This document shows positions 53,601 through 64,000 of a DNA stretch of 64,000 nt, piece by piece. Numbering within the stretch: position 1 is the first letter of the stretch; each line of letters opens with the position of its first letter. Source of the DNA: Apteryx mantelli (taxonomy: Eukaryota; Chordata; Aves; Apterygiformes; Apterygidae); NCBI RefSeq assembly GCF_036417845.1, contig NC_089978.1, positions 161,817,962 through 161,881,961 on the forward strand, written 5' to 3'. Under the pieces are notes generated by a model. That model did no database searches. It had not been told where the DNA came from and saw only the letters and a program-made list of their open reading frames with translations. The translations under genes and the position numbers were made by a program.

Positions 53601-53715
53601 CTAAGCCCCATTATTGAGAAAACACTTGAGCACATGCTTGGTTTGAAGTATGTGCTTGAGTCCCAGTGATTTCAGCAGGAGTTCAATACGTGCTTTCCTG
53701 AGTCATGGTCTGAGT
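53601..53715. repeat. Ancient palindromic relic, AAGCACATGCTT type
   Basis: ACACTTGAGCACATGCTT is followed by GTATGTGCTTGAGTCCCAGT, GATTTCAGCAGGAGTTC and ACGTGCTTTCCTGAGTCATG. This reproduces a known style of amniote palindrome in which CACTTAAGCACATGCTT and TGCTTAAGTCCCATTGACTT mirror each other. Both arms can be traced around the CCCAGTGATTTCAGCAGG centre. Confidence 0.65.
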
Positions 53716-56700
53716 GATTTTTTTTTTCCCCCCCTCCAAAAATGCAACTCTTCAACTTTTGCTAGTTTAGATTATTTTAAAGTGATTTTCTAAATAATAA
53801 AGTGAACCCAAAGAATTAAAGGAAATGTTTCTTTTGGCATCTAACTCTAGAGTGAGATGTTAATTCCAGCTCAGGAGCTGTATCTTTATAGACCCTTTAG
53901 TTGTGTTGCCCTGATAGTCAGTTGAGGAAAATGGGTTGTTTGCAAGGGGATGGAAGTTTTTTCTGATGTCTCTGGAATGAATCCTTGGGTGCTGTGGGTG
54001 TAAATAAATAGTTACTGAAATAATGATTTGGTCAGTGGTAAGGGAAATGCTAGTGACAGAGAAATTAATGCTTCCATTTATATGTTTTGAGAGCTTTTTT
54101 TTTTTCCTGTGAGCATGGCTTCCACAGACATGCCATCATCTGAAAAAGCTAAGGAGGTCTTTATGGGTTGGGGACCAGAGGTAAGTGCACAGTGCACAGA
54201 TTTTTTTTATTTTTATTTTAAGTATAGTCTACTTATAGAAATAAATGTTGCTCCCTCAGAAACCTGGCCACTGTTTCTTCCCACAGGGCTCTCTTCTCTT
54301 TATTAGAGAAACACAGGCACCTTTAATACTGCTGAGCTAAAGCTGCCTCAGACTCAACAAGGCATGACTTGACTCAAAGCTGGAAGCACTCAGCTCCAGT
54401 AGGTTCGTTCGAGCTTTTGATAAGGACTGTTTTTGAGTAGGCATCACATTTGAAAAGGTGTTAGCAAACATATTAAACATGGATTTGCATGTTGGCATAG
54501 ACTTTTTATTTTGTCAACACCTGCCACGCTAGCAACAGAGTTTGTTTGTGAGAGTTGTAGGCTTTTTCTGTGCTATGGAGTGAATTGGCCAAGGAGCTGC
54601 GAGCCCTCAAGTTAGGTGCGTGTCTCCCGGTGCCCTTGCCACCTTGGACACGAATGCATAGCAATGTGTATTTGAACAAAATAGACCCGTTTGGGAGAAG
54701 GCATCCTTCTGATTGCTGTTCCTTCTGGGGAGAGAAAGAACAAATGTGTGAGAGAGATGGAGGTCCTTTAGCTTCAGTCACTACTAGAGTTCAGAGCTTG
54801 ATGTCAGAAACTGTATAGATCAGTATGTTTATCTGTGTTGACTGATAAACACAGTTATACGGTCACAGCTACACACAGCCTTCTCACCTGCAGCAATTGC
54901 CTTGTATGTCACCTTTCTATTCCATTTTGTTTTAAGCTGCAAAGAGTCGAGAATCAATTATGTGTGTTGCATACAATGGAGACACTGTTGTAGAAGGCCC
55001 AGTCTGTCATCTTTAGCGTTTCTTGTCCAAATGCGATTATTCTCATGGCCAGGTAAGAGATTTCCAAGCCATTCTACAAATGTTAAACCCCCTCCTGCCA
55101 TCTTTTTATTTCTCCTCTGCAGATCCTCTAAGTCCCAATCAGCTGCTATGAACGTGTGGGAGATTTTAATGGTCCTGCTCCAGTTGTCCTCCAGTTTTGA
55201 TTTTTCTCTCCCATGCCTGCCACTCCTGCTTTTGCAGGATGAGGCCTGGGTAGGCACAAAGTCATTGCTGTACCAAACCCACTGCATGCAGTTTTGAGCA
55301 GGAGCACAAAACCATCCGTGCCAGAGCAGGGTGGGACTGACCCGAGCCTGTGTGTGCGCTCTGGCTGTCAAACTGTCCAAAGAGCTCGAACACCACCTCC
55401 ATCGGTCACACCTGGGAAGTCCAAAGCAGGCACCAGGCCATGGAGAGGTGAAATTGTGCCTTGGGACCAGGTGATTCCCTTGTCTTGTGACTCCTGCTTC
55501 CTCATCAGCTGTTTGGGGAGGAGTGTGAGAAATGTGGCATGTAACGAACGGTTCCTGCTCTGTTCATCCTGCAAGCTTTTGGCAGTCAGCAATTAAGATG
55601 CAGCATCCCAGCAAAAAAAACAGTCTCTGGGTGCTCTGAAAGGAGGCCTTGGATTCGGTAATGTCCTTAAGGGTCTCAACTGTCCAAATGTATCAAAATG
55701 TTTAAGTGTGTGCCTTTGTTCCACTGACTTCGGTATGACTTAAAACAATATACATGGACACCCAAGAAGACCTGGTTCTTCCCTTTGGGAATGCATAGGA
55801 AAACCCAGTCATAGCCTAGAGGCTATGGAACTCAAGAAAATTTGAATTTTAGCATCCATACTGTTTCCATCCCTTTTCTTCTGCATCTATTTTCCGGGGC
55901 ACTAGAAATGCACAAAACTACATTATCTTAAAAACAAACAATCTTTTCTTTATTCATGAGCTGATGTCAGCTTTGAAATCTCATCAGGAGGGGAAAAAAA
56001 ATCCATCAGTTTTTCTTTATTTGCTTACTGGTTTGTTTATCTCCACTTGATGCTTCTGGTAGAGATCCTGCAATAGGCACCGCAAGGCAAAAAAAGCGTT
56101 TCGGGGTACATCCTTGCTTAGGATTTTGGTTCAGCGGGTCTGAGAGCACAAGCTTTAGCGCTTAGTGGAGTTAGTAGCTAAAATCAGGATAAGGAGGAAA
56201 AACAGCAGAGCATCAGGTGTTGAGCGAGTTATCTGTGATTAGCTACTAAGTCCTTTCTTTAATGGCTTTGTGTATGCCTGTGCCACCTGATCGGAGAAGC
56301 CCCGTATCCCTTGCCAAGTCCTCGGTGTCCTCTGATCGCTCCAGTGTCCCCGGACTGCTTCCTTCCTTCAGTTTGCATTAGTTTTGGAGAGATTCAGTGT
56401 TTGGGAAGCCTCTGTCAAATGTCGCTGAGCTTGGCCAGTGGGTTCAAAAGTTATTGTGGAGGACTTAGCTGGGCGGCAAACTGCATTATCCTCCCTCCCC
56501 TAGGAGAACAGGCTGTGGTGGAGGGGCTGCGTTCACCACTCGGGAAAAGAATAAAGACATTTGGGGATATTACTGTTTGGATCAAGATGCAGTGATTAAG
56601 CTAACACAATCAGCTAATCATATTACATTTCTAAAAAGAAAATGGAAAATGAAATGACAATGTTATAAATTTGACATCAGAGCAAACTGAGTTTTCTGTA

Positions 56701-57756
56701 TTGGAAAACATAATACAGATTTACAGACAATAAAATTTCACATGTGAAAGAGCATCTAAGAATAGGCAATTCGGCTTATTAACATGGATTATTTTTCATT
56801 CTCTACTCTCCTGAAATTATGTCTAATAACATTTTAATTACCATTTTAATATTATTATTTATCATAATGGTTTTACTTTTTGAGGCCATTCTTTGTTTTC
56901 CACTTTAAAATTAATCTTTTCCTTGAATGTCCTCTTTTCCCTCATGCTTGTTAGTTGCTGTTGAGTCGAGTATTATAGCAGATTTTTTTTTTTTAAGGAT
57001 TATATAATTTTGTGTCAGATACCCAGTTATGCATATGAAAATAGAGCTAAACAAATTTCATGCTTCAGGATATAACTGATTCCCTGGAGATTAGGGAAGA
57101 TTGTTTGCCGCATTGCACGCAGCTGGCTAGGTGCAGTGGTCCCATGAGCAGACAAGCAAGTATTGAGCACCTTTTAACACCCATCAAAGCCTGGGGGAGG
57201 TAGAGGCACCCAGCACCTTACAGCAGTGCTCAGGATCTTGCAGCATTCAAGCCTGAAATTTTTTCATTTGTCCTTCTTCTCACCTTTTACTGAAGTGTCA
57301 GGTATCGCTCACTGCAGGAATTTCAAACTTGCTGTCCCAGTGATGTGTTACATGGAAGCGAAGCATGTACTTCTGCAATGCTGTTACGCGGTACTTGCAG
57401 GTTTTACAGTGGGGGTCCTGTCTCTGCTTCTGCGGTTGTAAAATGTCTGTATAATACGCAGTGCAGGGAGCAATCGCCGTAGGTCAGGTTGCGTGATTGA
57501 CTCCTTGCACTTTGAGACTTCATTAGCTGCTTATAGTGTTGCCAAGCTGCAAATCCTTGTGCTGAAGTTTCCTGAGAAGGTCAGCAGAAGCCAGGCTTTT
57601 GTTGATTCGGTTTTAACTGGGGGGAGGGGGGGGGATTTCCAGCCAAAATGGTTCAGCTATTTCCCAGAGTGAGATTAAGGGGAAGTGCGCTATTGTGGCC
57701 CAGGTGAGGTGTTTTGGGAGCGGGGATCTGCCATCTGGCAGAGAAGCTGGCCTGTG
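53716..57756. other. Intron 1 segment, including an AT-rich repeat-free block
   Basis: No exon was recognised. 56590-57080 is an AT-rich block without identifiable repeats, with TTAATTA-, ATTTTAATTACC- and TTAATATTATTATTTATC-type motifs. Such blocks in long introns of neural genes are often conserved non-coding elements, but conservation cannot be judged here. A G-rich run lies at 57619-57634. Confidence 0.4.
55694..55762. repeat. Ancient palindromic relic, TGTTTAAGTGTGTGCC type
   Basis: AATGTTTAAGTGTGTGCCTT followed by TGTTCCACTGACTTCGGTAT and GACTTAAAACAATATAC aligns with the same palindromic type as 53601-53715, with the CCACTGACTTCGG centre conserved. Confidence 0.6.
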
Positions 57757-57839
57757 TCAGAAGCACCTCCTCCCACCTCTTTGGGGGGAATCTGCGCAAA
57801 TTAGGTGAAGTGCAAAGCCCCTGAAAACACCATGCTTAG

Positions 57840-58350
57840 GAACAACTAGATTTTGGTCTCTCGGAGAGCAATCCCCTTGGCAGCGTACCCCGTTCTCCCC
57901 GACGCCTCCCCTTGCAGCTGCACAGGGGATGGCCCCGGCGCTGCCGGAGGGCAGCCGGGTCCCCCACCTTGCTCCCACGGTCACCTGCGCTGGTCCCCTG
58001 CACTGCTGCGTTGTCTGGGAGGCGTCGCAGCCACCGTAAAACTTCCCCTGACAGGATTTTTGGGCATGCCGGTTCCCATGCCTGCTGCTTGGGTTTAAAC
58101 TCACTATTTTCCCCAAACTCCGATCTGCGTACTCTCCCAGGTGTATAAAATAATGCCCGGGCGATTTTGCAAGGGTTTTTGGAACAAGTTCTTCCTTACT
58201 TAGATAATCTGGGGAGCTGTTGTAGGTAACTGCAACCTTTTCATGAGTTTTCTTGCCTCGGTGTCCTTCAGAGCTTTTACTGGGCTGCGGTGCCGAGGGT
58301 CCCCCTCCTCCCGCTCCAGGCAGGTCCAGCGAGTCGGGAGCTTCTTGTCC
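57840..58350. other. CpG-rich pocket in intron 1
   Basis: Raised GC and CpG density (CCCCGTTCTCCCCGACGCC, GGCCCCGGCGCTGCCGG, GAGGCGTCGCAGCCACCG) lies in an AT-richer background. The minus strand is open for about 200 codons across 57757-58359. That frame has no ATG (its first possible start codon is GTG) and no recognisable domain, so I do not call it a gene. A GC-rich but CpG-poor stretch follows at 58590-58830. Confidence 0.4.
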
Positions 58351-59334
58351 CTTCCCCACAGGGCTGGCTTTGACCTTGACGGGGCTTGCAATGAAACGAG
58401 TCCTCTCTGCTAGGCAAGTCTCTTGTCTTTGTGCGGCCTCCTGCTGTAGCGTTTGCTGTACGTGCTTGTGAGTCTTCTCTGAGACCTGCCCTATGTTCAG
58501 TGGTTTAGAAGTGCATCATCTTTTCCTTTTTTTAACCTTGTGTTTTGGGATGTGCTACCCTTCAAACTGTAGTCTTACTAGATATTTAGCGTGAGCGAGC
58601 AGGGGATGCCGGGCGCCAAAGATGGGCAGGTTGGGGGAAGAGGCAGGAGCTGGGGCGGCAGAGGAGGGCAGAAAGCACAGCTGGGGCAGGGCCAGCGGGC
58701 CTGGGGATGGCAGATGCTGGAGCAAAGCCAGAGGAGCAGCCGGCACCCCAGCCTGAGGCAGACAGGCAGGCACAGGGCGAGGGTGAAAGCAAGGGGGCTC
58801 TGGGTAGCACAGGGCCCACGGGGAGTGCCAGGAGAAAACACCAAGCTGACCCTTTTCTGATAATTAAAGCGGGCCAGGTGCTCCACAGAAAGTGTCCAAG
58901 TGGCTTTGAGGTTTTTATTCCTTAGAGCTTACTGCCGCAGTGCACACAGCATAACATGGCATCATTATCCTTCTTTTACTGTAGTCACTGGAATTTAACT
59001 CTTGGAAAATGGATTGTTTTGATGTAGTTTTATGTGGTGATGGTAACGGTGCGAAGAGTTCTCCAAGTGGCTTCTGATTAGTGAATCCCGTAGTCCCCTG
59101 TTAAGGCCATAATGTTCCCAGCTAGTGTACGGTTGCATCACAGCACCAGCTTTGCTGGATCAATTTTCTACGTCCAAGAGATTTTTTTGATAGGTGTCTG
59201 CTGCCATTGCATGGTCCTTTTCTCTTGTGCTTTGGTTCAGAAGTGTGTAGTTTTTGATTCTGCAGTTTTCCAATAACTGAGTGATACATTTGCTCCACAG
59301 TAAATTTAATTTGCAGTGTAGTGGCCTAGTTACA

Positions 59335-59510
59335 TAAGCAATCTGAATCCCTCTGGATCTCTCTTGTGGTTGCTTTGTATTTACTACTTCCTTCAGTTTC
59401 GTGTCATCAGCAAGTTAGCAATTTTACAGCTGGTTTCTCCAAGTAATTTATAGACATTACCAACAGGGAGGAAAAGATGCTGAAAATTTGCTGCGTAGGT
59501 CCCACTGACT
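59335..59510 (-). mobile_element. CR1/L3-type LINE relic with reverse-transcriptase active-site motif, antisense
   Basis: On the minus strand 59394-59414 reads in frame as LADDTKL. This corresponds to the (F/Y)ADD catalytic box of CR1-clade reverse transcriptases (typically FADDTKL). On the + strand the flanks GATCTCTCTTGTGGTTGC, TTACTACTTCCTTCAGTTTC and GTGTCATCAGCAAGTTAGCA follow the antisense layout of CR1/L3 elements. The copy is old, with no long open frame left. Confidence 0.75.
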
Positions 59511-62500
59511 CTAAAAGAACTGCTTCTGCAGGGGCAAGAAGACATGATGGTGAGTATCTATATCTTGGGTGGACAACACGTGCACTGATGACAGGGAGGT
59601 AGCATGGACATAAATTTCAGTGCCACTGTTGGAGTTTGGGATTGATGCTTCTGAACGTTTTCAGTTGGATACCTGTGCTGCTATATAAGCTATTGCAGCC
59701 ACATTAACAGCAGCCGCTATTGTCAGAATCACCTTGAAGGATGCTCGCAGTGAGGTACTAGCTTAATTTCTTCCCCTGGGAGATGTAGGTATTTCTTCTG
59801 CCAGTCCTTTGGAAGGAGCACTTAGGGCAAGGATGCTAAATCTCTTTGCCCTCCACAAAACAAAAACGGAGGACAGATCCTGAGGAGGAACTGCATAGCT
59901 AAAAAAGGCTTCAGCTCAGAGACAAGAGGATTGAAAAAAGGTGGAGGAAGATCTGAGCAGAACCACCAGGACTCTCCCTGCTTCTCAAACCCTTCTCCTG
60001 CAGCCACAGTTGCAGGGAGCAGAGTCTGCCCATGAGAAGGCTGCTCTTTCATATGATGGTATAGCTGCAGGCCTTAGGCAGTATATAGCCTGATAGGGAT
60101 GAGCACTAGTCATTTAAAGTTAGTTGCAGCCTGCGAGTGGTGACAGATAAGGCTCTGAGGGCAAAGCCCACACTGCAGGAGCTGTTGCCCTGCAGGAACT
60201 GTCGATACAACTCTCTTTGCCAAAAAGGACTGGGGTGAACTGTGCTGGCAAAACCTCAGCTTTACCCATATAAACTGCATCCACATTAGCAGCAGGCATG
60301 GGTTTGTCAGAGTGCCGAGGAGGAGCAGATTTTGGAGGAGCTCCTGCTTGTGCTGTGTGAGAGGGGCTGTGCCATGGGGCAGTCCCATGTGAACATCCAG
60401 CTTCTCCCCACTGCTGCGATGGGCAGCAAAGGACTGGTGGAGGGGACTGGGCTGAATGCTGCAGGCAACAGGGATGCATTAATCATTGGAAATGCCAGCT
60501 GTCCCCATTAAAAAAATAACAATACAGCCTATAGTCTGTTTTCTCCCCAATGCAAACTGCATACATAAACTAAACTGCAAGAAAAACCTTGGAACAAACA
60601 GGGAAAGAGGAGAAAGGAAGCCATCTTCAGGGTCAGGTAGTGGCATCGCTTTATTATCAGTGAAGGCATCTATGCTGATATTTATAGTAACTGTTGTTCT
60701 GTGCCTTTCTTTGTGTTTTGTTTTTGGTTCCTTTTTCCATGGTAGGGGAGGGCCTCCACGTTTCTGTTTCTTTTATTCAGTCTGAATTCAAGCTCCTTCC
60801 CTGTGCGTGTGCCAGCCCAGCTGCCTGGTCACCATGCCTGCACTGCTCCATCTCCAGGGGGAAACATGGCTTCATCCATCATTGCATACCATAAAGGCTG
60901 CAGGCATCATGCTGCGCTGAGCTGGTCCAGCAGTGTGAGGACTTTCAGCTCTGTATTGCTCTCATTCAGTGGTGTCTTCCTGGGCTGTGTTTTGCCTCCA
61001 GGTCCTGCCTGGCCTTGCTGCTGCGGGTGGATGGCTGGAGCGGGAACAGCCAAGGCTGTGCAAGTGTTTCCGTCAGGTGCCTGGGTGTCAGCTCATGGGT
61101 GTCTTCTGCTCTTACTTCCAGAAGATGAGCTGCAAAATATTTCACAGCAAAGCTCCACCCCAAGGCATTTTCCTCTTCGCACGTAAAACCTGTGACTCTG
61201 GAGGCCCTACAGCAGAGGATGTGAAACTGGGGGAATGAGTCACTGCATTTGGTAATTCAGACTCAGGAGACTGGTGTTCCCCAACCTTTCTTTGACATTT
61301 AGAGTGTCCCCCTTCCCTTTTGAAGAAAAATAAACTAAGAGTGCCCCGTTCAGTCTCACTGTTACTCTGTAGTCTTAAGGATTTTCTTTTACAACCACAA
61401 ACACTGAGGACTGAGTTAAAACAATAAAATTAAAGCTGAAACTGGAAAATAATGGAAAGGGCTGGTCTCCGCCTCAACTAGTTCTTTGTTCCTCTTTGTG
61501 AGGCAGGAGTGACCTACACATAGGGAAACATTACTGCAAACATTTATCCTAAAGGGCAACAAAACAAATCAGGTCTCCAGAGAATATTAAATGTTGACCT
61601 TTAGAAATAATTTAGCGGTTGTTAGAACTTTTAGTGAATAATACATGGGCTTCCCCAAGAAGCCTCAGATTATCTAGGGAAAAATCTGTGCACTGTGCCT
61701 TTTCTCTGGGTGGCAGCGAAATGCATCTTGGATGCCCTGTGTCGGTAGGGACCCTCCAGGTACGCGCTGACTGAGAGCAACCTGTGTTTCACTTCCAGTG
61801 GGGGTATTTATGGGCATTCAAAAAACTTGTTTCGAATGTTGGTAAAATTTGACTCAGCCCTGCCACCATTTCAAAAAAATCAAACAGAACAACGCTTTCA
61901 AAGTAATTAGGGTATTAGATAGTTTTAATTGCTTTTTTCAGTAATGATAAGAAGAGTTTCCTCTCACCGTACACATCTGTGCGCAACTGTGTCATTTTTT
62001 ATGGTGACATGGGATATTTCTTTTTAATATTCTTTGTTTTGCTGCTTCTACTTCGCTGCTTGAAAAGGTATGAGTAAAATTCAGCCTTCCAAGGTACTAA
62101 TAAGGTTCTTATCACTGTAGTATCAAAAGAGTGGTTAAGGTTGAATTTCAGGTCCTATTCTGGTTTCCGTTTGCCTAAGTAATTCTTTGCTCCAAGAGTT
62201 GTCCCTGTTGATTTCCCAACTGATTGGAGCACTGCTGAAGCAAAGAGCTACTCACAAAGTATAAGACTGGTGGACTTGTCTCAGAAAAAGGACTCCGGTA
62301 ATTAAATAAACTGAATAGAGTTGGTGCCCTTTAAAACCCACTGAATGTTTGGTTCCTCACAGAATTCTAACAACAATATCTGTTGTGATTTCTATAGTTT
62401 AGTCCAGGAAATTCAAGCACATGAGCAGTCCATGGTGGTGGTGAGGGAAATGTCTATAAATGTGTGAAAACATGCTTACATACTACTGACAGTATTTTTA

Positions 62501-64000
62501 TTTTATTTTTAAAACAGCAAAGGGATAATGGAACATAATTTTTGGTATTTCTCTTCTAAGTGCAGGTTCACCTTGCCAGGCATGCATTGACTTATTTGCC
62601 CTATATTCATTACTCCATCCTGTAAGTCATTAATAGGTCAAACTGGAGGTGTTGGAATGTCCTGTTTAAAGACTATTAGTAAGGTGCACAAATGCCTCTC
62701 AGTCTTGTTTTTGGCAGTGTCACACACCTGCTCCTGCCTGAAATGTTCCCTGCAGCAATTCTGCATGCAGCATTCAGCCCATGAGCTGTCAAACACTAAT
62801 GTAGGACTTATTAGCATATAAAGTCTGCACCTCTTGTATTTTTTAAGTGTTTTTTTATTTTTTTTCCTTCTTTTTTATTTTTTTTTTTTCTTTTTCCATT
62901 TTATATGACCTCGGGAAGGCTGAATGCAAACAGGGCAGAGCTGCCAGGGGTCAAATGAACAAGCCAATCAAGAAGGCAAAGTTTTTTCCCAAGGGGAGAC
63001 AGACTTGCTTGCTGATGGCTGGGATAATGAAACTGCTCAGGAGAAATGTCAGCTTAAATGAATATGTGCTAAAAGCCAGTTATTGCAGCACGACTAGTGG
63101 GCCGTGGCTGTCTGCAGGACAACATGCTGTTTTGGTCTTGCAAACAGTTTGTAACAGTTGTAATGGTGACTACTTACCAGTATAAATAATTGGATAAACA
63201 AATGAATAGAAGAGCAACTGTGGATCTGAATAAGTGACTCTTTAAAAGATGTAAGAAAATGTGTAGCTCTAATCAAATTTGCGAGGGAAGTGACCATGGA
63301 GGGATTCTGGTTTGAGGAAGAAATGGAAACACTTGCCTGGAGGAGAAGAGCAGCCGAGCAGTTTGGAAGAGACCCCAGAGCAAAGGGGTGTGAGACCGTC
63401 TTGAAGGGTGGTGCTGCTGTGCATAAGGTCCTGAGCGATACTGCTGCCGAGCCTGGCTGTGGTCCCCTCCGGGCTGGGTCACCTCCCTGGTGACACCAGT
63501 GTGACTGGCAGGTGCATCATTGGGGAGCCGGTGCCCTAAGGGACCATTGCCAGGCCCCAGCTTTTCTTTGCTGCAGGAGCAATTTTGGCTGTCGGGAAGC
63601 TTTTTTTCATTGCGTTTCTAACCCTGCTCATGAAAGGGGGGAATCAATTCCTCTGTCTTTTTTTAGTTTGATTCCTCTGGAGGCCAGCTGTGGGGGCTGA
63701 GTGGGGCCTCCTCCCTCTCTCTGTCCCCCCTTCGCCCTTCCTGGAGCTGGCCCACCAGGCAATGCGGGGTAGAGGGTCCTTCCTCCACCGTGTGGGAGAG
63801 GCTGGATGCAAATCAAGGGCGTGCTGAAGCTCTGCAGAAAACTTTGCAGTACTGTGCTAAATTCGTAGCCACTGAGACTCGGGGTGCTTTAATTCAGTGA
63901 GTCATTGTTTGTTCCTATGAAAGAGTCTCTGGGGACAGCTTTGCTGGTGCGTGTGGCGGGGTTGATGTACAAGGGGTGGCCAATGTGGTTTGAAGCCAAA
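59511..64000. other. Intron 1 segment to window end
   Basis: No exon, named repeat or RNA gene was recognised. It includes the T-rich tract at 62847-62896. Short open frames overlap on both strands and look fortuitous. The last 500 bases are slightly GC-richer but show no exon-like homology. Confidence 0.45.
62847..62896. repeat. T-rich low-complexity tract
   Basis: About 50 bp of T runs interrupted by A and C. It could serve as a polypyrimidine tract, but no clear AG plus exon follows. Confidence 0.75.

Noticed and set aside
57757-58359. Minus-strand 200-codon frame as a novel gene
   Set aside because: It has no ATG, no recognisable domain and lies in a CpG-rich pocket where open frames are common by chance. 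It is kept only as a transcription lead.

Overview
The window is vertebrate nuclear DNA, most likely from a bird. It contains one convincing coding exon in a very GC-rich CpG island, followed by about 60 kb of AT-richer DNA without exons. The recognisable interspersed repeats are CR1 relics (the dominant LINE of birds and other sauropsids) and ancient amniote MIR-type SINEs. I saw no Alu, L1, ERV or intact transposon. A turtle or crocodilian is not excluded, but the low repeat load favours a bird.

Layout: 1-1850 is intergenic flank with nothing coding. About 1850-4060 is a CpG island holding the promoter, 5' UTR and first coding exon of ABTB3 (BTBD11) on the + strand. The exon (2584-3532) encodes residues 1-316 plus the first base of codon 317 and ends at a GT donor. 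Within the island is a 51-bp tandem duplication of a GC-box / inverted CCAAT / octamer-like module, a GGAGCC hexanucleotide tract, and a 9-codon upstream ORF that overlaps the main start codon.

From 3533 to the window end I read the sequence as the 5' part of ABTB3 intron 1, because I found neither a second ABTB3 exon nor any other gene. It holds three MIR-type SINE relics, two CR1-type LINE relics (all five antisense to ABTB3), a scattered set of imperfect palindromes sharing a core like CCATTGACTTCAGTGG, several microsatellites and short tandem duplications, a consensus CRE, an inverted repeat rich in TAATTA sites, and three small CpG-rich pockets that could be alternative promoters or unannotated exons.

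There is only one gene, so there is no operon-like cooperation to describe. ABTB3 encodes a protein with an N-terminal histone-like fold followed by ankyrin repeats and a BTB domain. The ankyrin and BTB exons lie beyond the window. I found no CRISPR array, tRNA or rRNA gene, or novel multi-gene system. The best leads are regulatory: the duplicated promoter module and the start-codon-overlapping uORF.
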